Positions 33,831-41,672 of a stretch of DNA of 64,000 nt are shown one piece after another. Position 1 is the stretch's first letter; each line of letters opens with the position of its first letter. The notes under the pieces were generated by a model, which was not told where the DNA came from, ran no database searches, and saw only the letters and a program-made list of their open reading frames with translations. Source of the stretch: Micromonospora cremea (GTDB taxonomy: Bacteria > Actinomycetota > Actinomycetes > Mycobacteriales > Micromonosporaceae); assembly GCF_900143515.1 (NCBI RefSeq), contig NZ_FSQT01000002.1, forward strand, positions 1,551,501 to 1,615,500. The letters run 5' to 3'. Made by a program: the position numbers and the translations under genes.

Positions 33831-34514
33831 CTACTCGGCGGCCGGACGGGTCCGCTTGGTGGCCCGGGGCAGCTTCGCCGACGGGGTCGCGGCGGGCTTG
33901 GCGGCCTTCGGGGCCCGGGCTGCCTTCTTGACGGTGGCCGGCTTGGCCTCGGCGATCTCGGCCACGTCAGCCGGGGTCGGCACCTCGGCCACGGCGGTGG
34001 CCTCGACCGGGGTCGCGGCCGGCGTCACGGCCTGGGTCGCCTCGATGTCGGCGTTGACCGTCTCGGCGGCCTCCAGCACGCCGGCGCCGACGACCCGCTC
34101 ACCGCGGGCGACCAGTGCGCCGTACGCGGCGAACGCCCGCTCCTGTGCGGCCTGTGCGCCAGCGACGACCACGGCGGCGTTGCGGGTCGCGGCGGCGCGC
34201 AGCCGGTCCAGGTCGGCGACCTCGCGCAGCTTGGCCAGGTCGGTCGACTCGCGGAGCTTGGCCAGATCCAGTTCGGCCTGGGCCCGGTCGCGCAGGGTGC
34301 CGGCGGTCTCGTTGGCGGTACGCAGCGTCTCGGTGGCCTTCTGACGCAGCTCGAAGCCGGTCAGCACGGCCCGGCCGCCCAGGTCGGCGACGACCCGGGT
34401 GCCGAGGACGCCGACCACGGTCGGCAGCTTGCGCAGCTGTTCGAGGGCCAACTCCCCGGCGCCGGCGGCGGCGTAGATCGGGGCGGGGATGCGGTTGGTC
34501 TTCGGCTCGGTCAT
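33831..34514 (-). CDS. hbhA: Heparin-binding haemagglutinin (HbhA)-like protein
   Basis: 227 aa. Architecture equals mycobacterial HBHA: an N-terminal apolar segment (YAAAGAGELALEQLRKLPTVVG), a long charged coiled coil (residues ~55-150, e.g. ETAGTLRDRAQAELDLAKLR and STDLAKLREVADLDRLRA) and a Lys/Ala/Pro-rich tail (KPATVKKAARAPKAAKP ... RATKRTRPAAE). In M. tuberculosis HBHA is an adhesin and lipid-droplet protein; in an environmental actinomycete a membrane- or envelope-organising role is more likely. The start overlaps the upstream XRE gene's stop (ATGA), as expected for an Rv0474-Rv0475 type pair. Confidence 0.8.
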   Translation of the reverse strand: MTEPKTNRIPAPIYAAAGAGELALEQLRKLPTVVGVLGTRVVADLGGRAVLTGFELRQKATETLRTANETAGTLRDRAQAELDLAKLRESTDLAKLREVADLDRLRAAATRNAAVVVAGAQAAQERAFAAYGALVARGERVVGAGVLEAAETVNADIEATQAVTPAATPVEATAVAEVPTPADVAEIAEAKPATVKKAARAPKAAKPAATPSAKLPRATKRTRPAAE

Positions 34515-35143
34515 GACGTCTCCTCCTCGGCCGCCTCGGCGGCCTTCCGGACCGCCGGACCGGCGGCCTTCTTCTCGGGGGTGCTGGTGCTGGTCGGGGC
34601 GGGAGCGGTGCCCGCCTCGGTGACGGCGACCGACTCGAGCACGGCCTCGGTCGGGGTGCCGCCCGCGGTGGTGGGGCCGGTGGCGGCCAGGTTGGCCACG
34701 TCGGCCGGCTGATCGGCGACATCGGTCGGGGTGGTCACCTCGGCCGCGCCGCCGGTGGTGTCCGTGCCGGCGCCCTCGGCGGCGGCCCGGGCCTCGGCCA
34801 ACCGGGTGTTCTCCCGGCGGAACGTCTCGTAGATCTGGCTGAGCGACTGCTTCTGGGCCATCGTCAGGTCGGGGTCCACCGCGATGGCGGCGAGCACGCC
34901 GTGGCCCTCCTTGTCGTCGAGCAGCCCGGCGCGCAGGTACATCGCGGGAGTGGAGACCCGCAGCGCGCTGGCCAACTGCTGGAGCACCTCGGCGCTGGGC
35001 TTGCGCAGGCCGCGCTCGATCTGGCTGAGGTACGGGTTGCTGACCCCCGCCTGCTCGGCGAGCTGCCGCAGCGAGATCTTGGCGTTGCGCCGCAGGTCGC
35101 GGATGAACCCGCCGACGTCGGGAAGGTCCTTCGGTGTGGCCAT
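34511..35143 (-). CDS. XRE-family HTH regulator with disordered C-terminal tail
   Basis: 210 aa from ATG 35141-35143. HTH_3 domain at residues 12-70: FIRDLRRNAKISLRQLAEQAGVSNPYLSQIERGLRKPSAEVLQQLASALRVS. A helical middle (MAQKQSLSQIYETFRRENTRLAEARAAAE) and a Thr/Ala/Pro-rich low-complexity end follow. Equivalent in place to Rv0474 upstream of hbhA (from memory). It is translationally coupled to the hbhA-like gene and probably controls it and itself through the GCTAGC-rich sites in the divergent gap. Confidence 0.88.
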   Translation of the reverse strand: MATPKDLPDVGGFIRDLRRNAKISLRQLAEQAGVSNPYLSQIERGLRKPSAEVLQQLASALRVSTPAMYLRAGLLDDKEGHGVLAAIAVDPDLTMAQKQSLSQIYETFRRENTRLAEARAAAEGAGTDTTGGAAEVTTPTDVADQPADVANLAATGPTTAGGTPTEAVLESVAVTEAGTAPAPTSTSTPEKKAAGPAVRKAAEAAEEETS

Positions 35144-35152
35144 GACAGCGAC

Positions 35153-35204
35153 GCTAACCGCCGTTGCTAGCTCTTGCAAGCAAAACGCTAGCCAGAGTTA
35201 GCAA
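35153..35204. promoter_or_regulatory. Cluster of TTGCTAGC-type operator half-sites
   Basis: Related octamers are packed into 52 nt between the XRE gene and the divergent hydrolase: GCTAAC (35153), TTGCTAGC (35164), TTGCAAGC (35174), GCTAGC (35187) and TTAGCAA (35198). The stretch is AT-richer than its surroundings. Most likely the autoregulatory target of the adjacent XRE protein. Confidence 0.5.
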
Positions 35205-35256
35205 GGTCTCAGCATCCTGCTTGCGTGCGGCTCGTGCGATTCCGTACCGTCCGTCC

Positions 35257-36054
35257 GTGCACAAGATCACAGTCAATGGAGCAGTCATCGCGTACGACGA
35301 GGCCGGCACGGGTTCGCCCGTCGTGCTGCTGCACGCCGGCATCGCCGACCGGCGGATGTGGCGGGGCCAACTGTCCGCGCTCGCCGCCCGACACCGGGTG
35401 ATCGTCCCGGACCTGCGCGGCTACGGCGAATCCGAGCTGCCTCCGACGCCGTTCGCCCACCACGACGACGTGGCCGGCCTGCTGGACGCACTCGACCTGC
35501 CCCGAGCCGCCCTGGTGGGTTGCTCCTTTGGCGGGTCGGTCGCCATCGACACCGCGCTGGCCCACCCGGACCGGGTGAGCGCGCTCGCGCTGTTCGACAC
35601 GGCTGTCTCCGGGAACCAGTGGTCCGAGGAGGCCAACGACCTCTGGGACGACCTGGTCGGCGAGGTCGACCCCGACGACTTCGTCGCCGGGGCGGCCGGC
35701 GAGGTGCGGTTCTGGGTGGTCGGCCCGGGTCGCCAGCCGGCCGACGTCGACCCCGGGCTGATCGCGTTCGCGCAGGAGATGGACCAGCGTGCGCTCGCCG
35801 CCGAGCAGGCGCTCGGCGCGGTGGAGGTGGGCGAGCTGACGCCGCCGGCCATCGGCCGCCTCGGCGAGCTGCGGGTGCCCGTCCTGGTCACCGCGGGCGC
35901 CGCCGACGTGCCGGACATCAGCCGCCTCGCCGACCGGATCGCCGCCGAGGTGCCCGGCGCGGTACGCCTGCCCGACGTGCCGGACGCCGCGCACCTGCTG
36001 CCGCTGGAGCGCCCCGAGCCGGTCAACGCGGCAGTGCTCGACTTCCTGAGCTGA
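35257..36054 (+). CDS. Alpha/beta hydrolase
   Basis: 265 aa from GTG 35257 (VHKITVNGAVIAYDEAG). Complete catalytic set: oxyanion loop LLHAGIADRRMW, nucleophile Ser in LVGCSFGGSVA near residue 87, an acidic residue in VTAGAADVPD near 213 and catalytic His in DAAHLLPLERPE near 245. Similar in size to lactone or ester hydrolases of the 3-oxoadipate-enol-lactonase-like group; the substrate is unknown. Divergent from the XRE gene and convergent with asparaginase. Confidence 0.88.
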   Translation: MHKITVNGAVIAYDEAGTGSPVVLLHAGIADRRMWRGQLSALAARHRVIVPDLRGYGESELPPTPFAHHDDVAGLLDALDLPRAALVGCSFGGSVAIDTALAHPDRVSALALFDTAVSGNQWSEEANDLWDDLVGEVDPDDFVAGAAGEVRFWVVGPGRQPADVDPGLIAFAQEMDQRALAAEQALGAVEVGELTPPAIGRLGELRVPVLVTAGAADVPDISRLADRIAAEVPGAVRLPDVPDAAHLLPLERPEPVNAAVLDFLS

Positions 36055-36068
36055 CCCACCCGGCTCCT

Positions 36069-36101
36069 CCCGCCGGCCCGGCGACAGACCGGGCCGGCGG
36101 G
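36069..36101. terminator. Bidirectional terminator between hydrolase and asparaginase
   Basis: Perfect 13-nt arms CCCGCCGGCCCGG (36069-36081) and CCGGGCCGGCGGG (36089-36101), 7-nt loop, in the 54-nt gap between convergent genes. Confidence 0.85.
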
Positions 36102-36108
36102 CCGACGG

Positions 36109-37068
36109 TCACCAGAGCGGGCGGACCGCGCCGACCGGCACGCCGCCACCGAAGAGCGGCACCTCGGCGTACTCGGTCTGCACCGGGGCGTCCACGCCGA
36201 GCCGGCGCAGCGCGGAGACCAGCACCGGCATCCTGGCCCGGTCGGCCCCATCGTCGATCTTCAGCGCGACGGCGCCGACGCCCGGCAGCCCCACCGCGAT
36301 CACACCCTCGGCACCGACCTTGGCCAGCAGGCCCGGTACGCCGCGCATCAGCCGGGTGTCGTCGGCCCGGGTGCCGCCGACGATCTCCGGGTGGGCGCGC
36401 ATGGCATCGGCCACCGCGCGCGGCACCGAGCCGGGCTCGGCGTCGACGAGCCGGAGGTACGCCCCGGCCAGGCCGGTCAGCGACACCGCGAGGACCGGAG
36501 CTCCACAGCCGTCCACTCCCACCGCCGCCGCCTGCTCATCGGTGAACTCCTCGATGGCCGCCCGCAGCCGCTGCTGCAACGGGTGCTCCGGCCGCCAGTA
36601 GCCGTCCAGCGGCCACCCGGCAGCCTGGCAGGTCAGCAGCATGCCGCTGTGCTTGCCGGAGCAGTTCATCTGCACCCGGGTCGGGCCGCCCCCGGCGCGC
36701 AGCACGGCCTCGCGGGCGGCCGCGCCCACCGGCAGGTCGGGCGGGCAGTGCAGGGCCGACGCGTCCAGCCCGGCCCGGTCCAGCAACGCGCCGACCCGAG
36801 CGAGGTGGAACTCCTCCCCCGCGTGGCTGGCCGACACCAGCGCCAGGTCGGCCGGGTCGGTCAGCGGCAGGCCGGCGCGGAGCATCCCGATCGCCTGCAG
36901 CGGTTTGCTGGCCGAGCGGGGAAAGATCGGTGCGGTCACGTCCCCGGCGGCGGCCACCGGCACGCCGACGGCGTCCAGCACCACCACCGAGCCGCGATGC
37001 ATGCCCTCGACGAACCCGGACCGGACCACCTCGGCGAGCGGCGCGCCGCCCTCGTACGTCTTTCCCAC
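36109..37068 (-). CDS. Asparaginase (L-asparaginase II family, PF06089)
   Basis: 319 aa, GTG 37066-37068. The family sequence hallmarks are seen throughout: LAEVVRSGFVEGMHRGSVVVLD near the N-terminus, FPRSASKPLQAIGML near 50 (Ser/Lys catalytic region), SASHAGEEFHL near 80, MNCSGKHSGMLLTC near 135 and VDGCGAPVLAVSLTGLA near 187. This family (Rhizobium etli AnsA type) is unrelated to E. coli AnsA/B and is probably a serine-type amidase. Predicted to release ammonia from asparagine in the cytosol. Likely monocistronic. Confidence 0.9.
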   Translation of the reverse strand: MGKTYEGGAPLAEVVRSGFVEGMHRGSVVVLDAVGVPVAAAGDVTAPIFPRSASKPLQAIGMLRAGLPLTDPADLALVSASHAGEEFHLARVGALLDRAGLDASALHCPPDLPVGAAAREAVLRAGGGPTRVQMNCSGKHSGMLLTCQAAGWPLDGYWRPEHPLQQRLRAAIEEFTDEQAAAVGVDGCGAPVLAVSLTGLAGAYLRLVDAEPGSVPRAVADAMRAHPEIVGGTRADDTRLMRGVPGLLAKVGAEGVIAVGLPGVGAVALKIDDGADRARMPVLVSALRRLGVDAPVQTEYAEVPLFGGGVPVGAVRPLW

Positions 37069-37162
37069 GTGCTGGACGGTACCGACGGACCGAGGGTGCC
37101 CGTCGGCGGGGTGACCTGCTGGTCCACCGCCCGGGTGACAGGGGCGCCGGACAGGCTCGGGC

Positions 37163-37990
37163 TTACAGCCCCAGCAGCTCGCGGGCCTCGACGGTGGTCA
37201 GCGGGGGACGCTGCGCGAGCTGGGCGAAGCCGACCGCGCGGGCGACCAGTTGCATGTTGGACTCCACCGGGCGGCCCTTGGCGTACGTCACGGTGTCCTC
37301 CATGCCGACCCGCAGGTGCCCGCCGGTCGACAGCGAGGCCAGCATGACCGGGATGGTGCTGCGGCCGATGCCGGTGGCCGAGAAGGTGGTGCCCTCGGGC
37401 AGGTCCCGCAGCATCCGGTGCGCCGCCACCAACGTCTCGGTGGTGCCCGGCATGCCGCCCGGCACACCCATCACGAAGTCGACGTGCACGTGCCCACCGG
37501 CCGGTGGTCCGTACTTGCCGAGCAGCCGCTGCAACGCGGACAGGTGGCCGAGGTCGAAGATCTCGTACTCCGGCACGATCCCGCGTTCCTGCATCCGGGT
37601 GTGCAGGTCGACGATGAACTCCCAGCGGTTGAGGAAGACGTCGTCGCCGAAGTTGACCGTGCCCATGGTGCACGAGGCCATGTCCGGCCCGGCGTCGAGC
37701 ACGGCGAGCCGGGAGGCTTCCGGATCGGTCACCGCGCCGCCGGAGGAGAGCTGCACGATCAGGTCGGTGCTCTCCCGCAGCGCCGCGACCGTCTCCCGCA
37801 GGCGCACCGGGTCGAGGGTCGGCCGCGCCGCGTCGTCCCGGATGTGGACGTGGATCACGGCGGCGCCGAGCGCCTCGCACTCCTTGGCGGTGCGCACCAG
37901 CTCGTCGAGGGTCACCGGCAGCGCCGGCACCTCGGCCTTGGCAGACTCCGCGCCCGTCGGGGCCACCGTGATCAACGTCCCTGTCGTCAT
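37163..37990 (-). CDS. BKACE-family beta-keto acid cleavage enzyme (3-keto-5-aminohexanoate cleavage protein-like)
   Basis: 275 aa. Zinc TIM-barrel enzyme that cleaves a beta-keto acid with acetyl-CoA. The HxH zinc motif is VIHVHIRDD near residue 47, with SSGG near 83, the glycine/metal loop HVHVDFVMGVPGGMPG near 168 and conserved GIGRS, GGHLRVGMEDTVTYAKG. The subfamily varies in substrate, and no lysine-fermentation genes are nearby, so the specific keto acid is unknown. Monocistronic by spacing. Confidence 0.9.
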   Translation of the reverse strand: MTTGTLITVAPTGAESAKAEVPALPVTLDELVRTAKECEALGAAVIHVHIRDDAARPTLDPVRLRETVAALRESTDLIVQLSSGGAVTDPEASRLAVLDAGPDMASCTMGTVNFGDDVFLNRWEFIVDLHTRMQERGIVPEYEIFDLGHLSALQRLLGKYGPPAGGHVHVDFVMGVPGGMPGTTETLVAAHRMLRDLPEGTTFSATGIGRSTIPVMLASLSTGGHLRVGMEDTVTYAKGRPVESNMQLVARAVGFAQLAQRPPLTTVEARELLGL

Positions 37991-38013
37991 GCCGGCGATC
38001 CTAGACGGCCCGG

Positions 38014-39126
38014 TCAGGACGGGTCGATCGCTGCGGCGGTCTCGTTGATCAGCAGCGTGGCGTCCTCCGGGACGTTCCGCTTCAGCACCGCGAGCGCGAT
38101 CTGGCCCAGCTCGTGGTGCAGCACGGCGGTGCCGACGAAGCCCACGGTCCGGCCGTCGAGAGTCACCGGCGTGCCGGCGGTCGGCGGCTGGTCGGTGGTC
38201 ACCCCGTCCAGGTGCAGCAGCACCAGGCGGCGCGGCGGCCGGCCCATGTTGTGCACCCGGGCCACCGTCTCCTGCCCCCGGTAGCAGCCCTTGTCCAGGT
38301 GCACCGCCGGGCCGATCAGGTCCACCTCCGCCGGAATGGTCCGGTGGTCGGTGTCCACCCCGACACGGGGTCGCCGGGCGGCCACCCGGATCGCCTCGTA
38401 CGCCCAGAGTCCAGCGACCGGCACGCCCGCGCCGCGCAGCTCCGCCACCACCTGGTCCATCGCCGACCGCGGGACCAGCAGATCCACCCCGAGCGGGCCG
38501 CGCCGGGCCCAGCCACCGACCGGCAGCGGTCGTACGTCGTAGCGCACGGTCGCCCGGGGCGGCACGGCGCCGGCGGCGAACTTCGGGCCGGGCACCGCGA
38601 CCAGGTCCGGTGCGGCCAGCCCGGTCACGCCGAGCGTGCCCAGCACGTCCGGCGCCGCCGGCCCGACCAGCGACAGCAGAGCCCGTTCAGCGGTGGCGTC
38701 GCGCGGTTCGACCTTGCTGAAGAACCGCATCTTCTCCAGGTACGCCAGCAAGCCCGCGGTCGCGCCCGGCTCGGTGTCCAGCCAGGTGGTCTCGCCGTCC
38801 TCGGCGACCAGGGCGTGCTGCTCGACGTGCCCGTGCGGGCTGAGCACCAGCAGCTCGGTGCCCTCGCCGGCGACCAGCGTCGCCAGGTGCTGCGAGGTGA
38901 TCGTGTGCAGCCAGCCAGCGCGTTCCTCCCCGGGCACCGCGATGACCCCCCGGTGCGACCGGTCGACCAGGCCGACCTCGGTGTCCAGGATGCGCTGCTC
39001 GCGCAGCGGGTCGCCGTAGTGCGCGGCCACCCCCCGCACGCCTGCCGCGACGTGCGCCGGCTCCGGCTGGTCGCGACTGGCCTCGTCGATGCTCTCGACG
39101 GCCACCGCTCCCGCGATGTCGATCAT
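38014..39126 (-). CDS. ygfZ: Folate-binding protein YgfZ (Fe-S cluster maintenance)
   Basis: 370 aa from ATG 39124-39126. A GcvT-like folate-binding fold with the diagnostic KGCYRGQETVARVHN near residue 276, whose Cys is essential in E. coli YgfZ. The protein helps repair or assemble Fe-S enzymes. The start overlaps the stop of the Fur-type gene (ATGA), coupling an iron/metal regulator to an Fe-S factor. By memory M. tuberculosis Rv0811c has the same neighbours (a class IV aminotransferase and a nitrobindin). Confidence 0.93.
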   Translation of the reverse strand: MIDIAGAVAVESIDEASRDQPEPAHVAAGVRGVAAHYGDPLREQRILDTEVGLVDRSHRGVIAVPGEERAGWLHTITSQHLATLVAGEGTELLVLSPHGHVEQHALVAEDGETTWLDTEPGATAGLLAYLEKMRFFSKVEPRDATAERALLSLVGPAAPDVLGTLGVTGLAAPDLVAVPGPKFAAGAVPPRATVRYDVRPLPVGGWARRGPLGVDLLVPRSAMDQVVAELRGAGVPVAGLWAYEAIRVAARRPRVGVDTDHRTIPAEVDLIGPAVHLDKGCYRGQETVARVHNMGRPPRRLVLLHLDGVTTDQPPTAGTPVTLDGRTVGFVGTAVLHHELGQIALAVLKRNVPEDATLLINETAAAIDPS

Positions 39127-39554
39127 TTCTGGTCCCCGTTCTCGCAGCGTTCGCAGACGCCGAAGAGCGACACGTGCCCGATGTCCACCCGGAACCCCCG
39201 TTGCGCGGCCAACTGGTCGGCGAGCGGGCGCAGCAGCTCCGGATCGATCTCGTCGATCGCGCCGCACTCCCGGCAGACCAGGTGGACGTGTTGGTGCTCA
39301 CCGGCCGCGTGATAGGTCGGCGAGCCGTGCGAGAGATGGGTGTGGGTCACCAGGCCGAGCCGTTCCAGCAGCTCCAGCGTGCGATAGATGGTGGTGATGT
39401 TGACGCCGGCGGCGACCTCCCGGACAGCGGTGTGCACCTGCTCCGGGCTGGCGTGGCCCAGATCGAGCACCGCCTGGAGGACGAGCTGCCGCTGGGCCGT
39501 CAGCCGCAGCCCACGGGCCCGGAGCATTTCCGCGAGGGAGGATTCGGACACCAT
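39123..39554 (-). CDS. Fur-family metal regulator
   Basis: 143 aa from ATG 39552-39554 (a GTG one codon later would be leaderless relative to TATGAT at 39558-39563). Winged helix: MLRARGLRLTAQRQLVLQAV, HASPEQVHTAVREV and NITTIYRTLELLERLGLV. Metal sites: HHxx-type cluster AGEHQHVHLVCRECGAID (CxxC) and the C-terminal CERC. Could be Fur, Zur or PerR; the sequence does not decide, although two CxxC motifs and the HxHVHLVC segment are typical of FurB/Zur and Fur alike. Translationally coupled to ygfZ. Confidence 0.9.
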   Translation of the reverse strand: MVSESSLAEMLRARGLRLTAQRQLVLQAVLDLGHASPEQVHTAVREVAAGVNITTIYRTLELLERLGLVTHTHLSHGSPTYHAAGEHQHVHLVCRECGAIDEIDPELLRPLADQLAAQRGFRVDIGHVSLFGVCERCENGDQK

Positions 39555-39620
39555 CCGATCATAGTTCGGCAACCAGGCCGACCTCCCTACGCCGACGGAC
39601 CGCCGCTACGCTCGACGGTC

Positions 39621-40502
39621 ATGGTGATGTCGTCCGTCGGAAAGGTCGCGGCCGATACGACCGCGCGGATCGCCATGCTCGGGCGTGGCCCGGTCCCGGC
39701 CGGCGAGCCCGTGCTCCGCGGCGACGACCTCGGCGTGCTCCGCGGCGACGGCCTCTTCGAGACCATGCATCTGCGCCAGGGCCGGCCGTGGCTACGCGAC
39801 GAGCACCTGACCCGGCTGGCCGTGGCGGCTGCCGCCGTCGACCTGCCACTGCCACCCACCGCCGTGCTGATCGAACTGCTCGACACGGTGCGCGCCGGGT
39901 GGCCGGCGCAGGTGGAAGGGGCTCTGCGGCTGGTCTGCACCCGGGGCCCGGAGGCCGGCGGCCCACCGACCGTCTACGCCACCCTGACCGAAGTGCCGGC
40001 GCCGTCCCGCGCGGCCCGCCGGGACGGGATCAGTGTGGCGACCCTGCCGCTGGGGGTGCCGGCCGACGCGCGTACCGGGCTGGACTGGCTGCCGGCCGGG
40101 ATCAAGTCCACCTCGTACGCGGTCAACAGCGCCGCCCGCCGCTGGGCCCGGAAAGCCGGGGTGGACGACGTGCTCTGGATCTCTTCCGACGGGTACGCGC
40201 TGGAGGGCCCCACGGCGAACGTGGTGTGGCTCACCGGCGGCACGCTCTGCACCGTGCCCGCCACCACCACCGGCATCCTGCCCGGCACGACGGTCGCCTG
40301 GCTGCTCGGCCACGCGGGCGAGCTGGGCCTGACCGCCGCCGAGCGGATGGGCACACCGGCCGAGCTGCACGGGGCGGACGGCATCTGGTTCAGCTCGTCG
40401 GTGCGCGGGATCACCGAGGTCCACACCCTGGACGGGGTGCGCCGGGACCGGTCCCCGCGCACCGCCGCCCTGCACGCCCTGCTGGGCTTCTCCGTTGCCT
40501 GA
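39621..40502 (+). CDS. pabC: Aminodeoxychorismate lyase-like class IV aminotransferase
   Basis: 293 aa from ATG 39621. PLP fold-type IV enzyme: GDGLFETMHLRQGRPWLRDEHLTRL near 45-65, PLP lysine in WLPAGIKSTSYAVNSAAR near 163, EGPTANVVWL near 203 and TTTGILPGTTVAWLL near 224. The pattern fits 4-amino-4-deoxychorismate lyase (PabC, folate) and D-amino-acid transaminases; PabC is favoured by link to the folate-binding YgfZ and by Rv0812 synteny (from memory). Divergent from fur. Confidence 0.85.
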   Translation: MVMSSVGKVAADTTARIAMLGRGPVPAGEPVLRGDDLGVLRGDGLFETMHLRQGRPWLRDEHLTRLAVAAAAVDLPLPPTAVLIELLDTVRAGWPAQVEGALRLVCTRGPEAGGPPTVYATLTEVPAPSRAARRDGISVATLPLGVPADARTGLDWLPAGIKSTSYAVNSAARRWARKAGVDDVLWISSDGYALEGPTANVVWLTGGTLCTVPATTTGILPGTTVAWLLGHAGELGLTAAERMGTPAELHGADGIWFSSSVRGITEVHTLDGVRRDRSPRTAALHALLGFSVA

Positions 40503-40505
40503 GGG

Positions 40506-41105
40506 TCAGCCGCCGACCCGAACGAGCCGGGCGGAGAGGTGGGCGCTGAGCGGGTGCCCCATCGCGGCCATCTCCTGGGCGTAGAGCAGCGCGCCCTCGA
40601 CGATGCCGAAGAGCCGGTGCCCGCCGGTGACCTCCTTGGCGGTCGCCGTCCGGACCACCGCGTCGGTGGCGAACTCGACCTGGGTGCCGGTGCGCTTGCC
40701 GAGGTGCAGCTCCATCACCCCGGACGGGGTGCTCAGAAGTGCCTCCAGCTCGTCGGTGGCCCGGCCGTCCACCAGCACCGGCCGCCACCAGCCGACCTCG
40801 CGCCCGGCCGGACGGACCGGCTGGCTCTGCTCGTCGAGGATCCAGGCCCGCGACTCGTAGTGCAGGAACGGCCGGCCGTCGTGGCTGATCCGGATCTCCT
40901 GCGCGTAGTCGAAGTCCTCGATGGTCGGGAAACCACCCTTGCCCCGGCCGCGCCACAGCCCGATGTAGGGCAGCAGGCCGTCCAGCGCGGGGTGCAGCTT
41001 CGGCCCGACCCGCAGGTCGTGGCTCTCCTCGAACGGGTACGGGTCGACCGGCGGCGCGTTCAGCCACGGGGGCTGCAGCGGGTTCTCGTCGCTCACCAGT
41101 GTCAC
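40506..41105 (-). CDS. Nitrobindin-like heme-binding beta-barrel (FABP family)
   Basis: 199 aa. Motifs of the bacterial nitrobindin family: LLPYIGLWRGRGKGGFPTI near residue 46, FDYAQEIRISHDGRPFLHYESRAW, and the conserved heme-side histidine region ending GHPLSAHLSARLVRV. Family members bind Fe(III) heme and react with NO/peroxynitrite. GTG 41105 is preferred: AGAGGA lies 5 nt upstream and the codon overlaps the stop of the tiny upstream gene (GTGA); GTG 41096 is less likely. By memory Rv0813c occupies the same place. Confidence 0.9.
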   Translation of the reverse strand: MTLVSDENPLQPPWLNAPPVDPYPFEESHDLRVGPKLHPALDGLLPYIGLWRGRGKGGFPTIEDFDYAQEIRISHDGRPFLHYESRAWILDEQSQPVRPAGREVGWWRPVLVDGRATDELEALLSTPSGVMELHLGKRTGTQVEFATDAVVRTATAKEVTGGHRLFGIVEGALLYAQEMAAMGHPLSAHLSARLVRVGG

Positions 41106-41215
41106 CAACGTCCTCTCGATATGCGTACGGCGAGGTAGACCAGGCCACCGGCGAGCCCGCCCAGGCCGGCGACCAGCAGGCTGACGAACCCGATCTCGGT
41201 AACCATCCCGACCAT
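41102..41215 (-). CDS. 37-aa single-pass membrane protein coupled to nitrobindin
   Basis: A short ORF with one hydrophobic helix (IGFVSLLVAGLGGLAGGLV, residues 8-26) and a basic C-terminus (RISRGRW). It is too short for default gene callers, yet its stop overlaps the nitrobindin start as GTGA and it starts 15 nt from a divergent gene, leaving no room for another promoter arrangement. ATG 41215 (MVGMVTEIG...) or ATG 41206 can be the start. It might tether or assist nitrobindin at the membrane, or be a leader needed for its translation; function unknown. Confidence 0.6.
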   Translation of the reverse strand: MVGMVTEIGFVSLLVAGLGGLAGGLVYLAVRISRGRW

Positions 41216-41217
41216 CC

Positions 41218-41223
41218 TATGCT
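41218..41223 (+). promoter_or_regulatory. -10 element of a leaderless DsrE-gene promoter
   Basis: TATGCT lies 7 nt before ATG 41231, the spacing of a leaderless actinobacterial promoter. It is within 15 nt of the start of the divergent small membrane-protein gene, so the two promoters must overlap. Confidence 0.4.
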
Positions 41224-41230
41224 GGGCCCC

Positions 41231-41593
41231 ATGGCCCGCACTCTCGTCGTCAAGGCCACCGCCGGGGCGGACGCCCCGGAGCGGTGCGCACAGGCGTTCA
41301 CCGTCGCCGCGACCGCGGTCGCGGCCGGGGTGGACGTGTCGCTCTGGCTGACCGGCGAGTCGACCTGGTTCGCGCTGCCCGGCCGCGCCCAGGAGTTCGA
41401 GCTGCCGCATTCGGCGCCGCTGGCCGAGCTGCTGCACGTCATCCTGACCAGTGGCAGGGTGACCGCCTGCACCCAGTGCGCGGCCCGGCGTGAGATCGGG
41501 CCGGACGACGTGCTGCCCGGCGTCCGGATCGCCGGCGCCGCGGTCTTCGTGGAGGAGTCCCTGGCCGAGGGAGCGCAGGCGCTGGTCTACTGA
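41231..41593 (+). CDS. DsrE-family protein
   Basis: 120 aa with a DsrE/F-like alpha/beta fold: TLVVKATAGADAPERCAQAFTVAATAVAAGVDVSLWLTGES at the start, a CTQCAARREI segment near residue 77 with two cysteines and VFVEESLAEGAQAL at the end. DsrE proteins carry persulfide sulfur or act as structural partners. The CTQC pair could be the sulfur-handling site (inference). Same strand as the SCP2 gene, 79 nt away; no other sulfur-relay gene is adjacent. Confidence 0.82.
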   Translation: MARTLVVKATAGADAPERCAQAFTVAATAVAAGVDVSLWLTGESTWFALPGRAQEFELPHSAPLAELLHVILTSGRVTACTQCAARREIGPDDVLPGVRIAGAAVFVEESLAEGAQALVY

Positions 41594-41672
41594 CCGGCGG
41601 CGGCCCGGCGGGCGGTCGGGGCGGAGTGCCGATACCGACCCCACATCCCGGACGGCTGCCTACGATTCGGTT

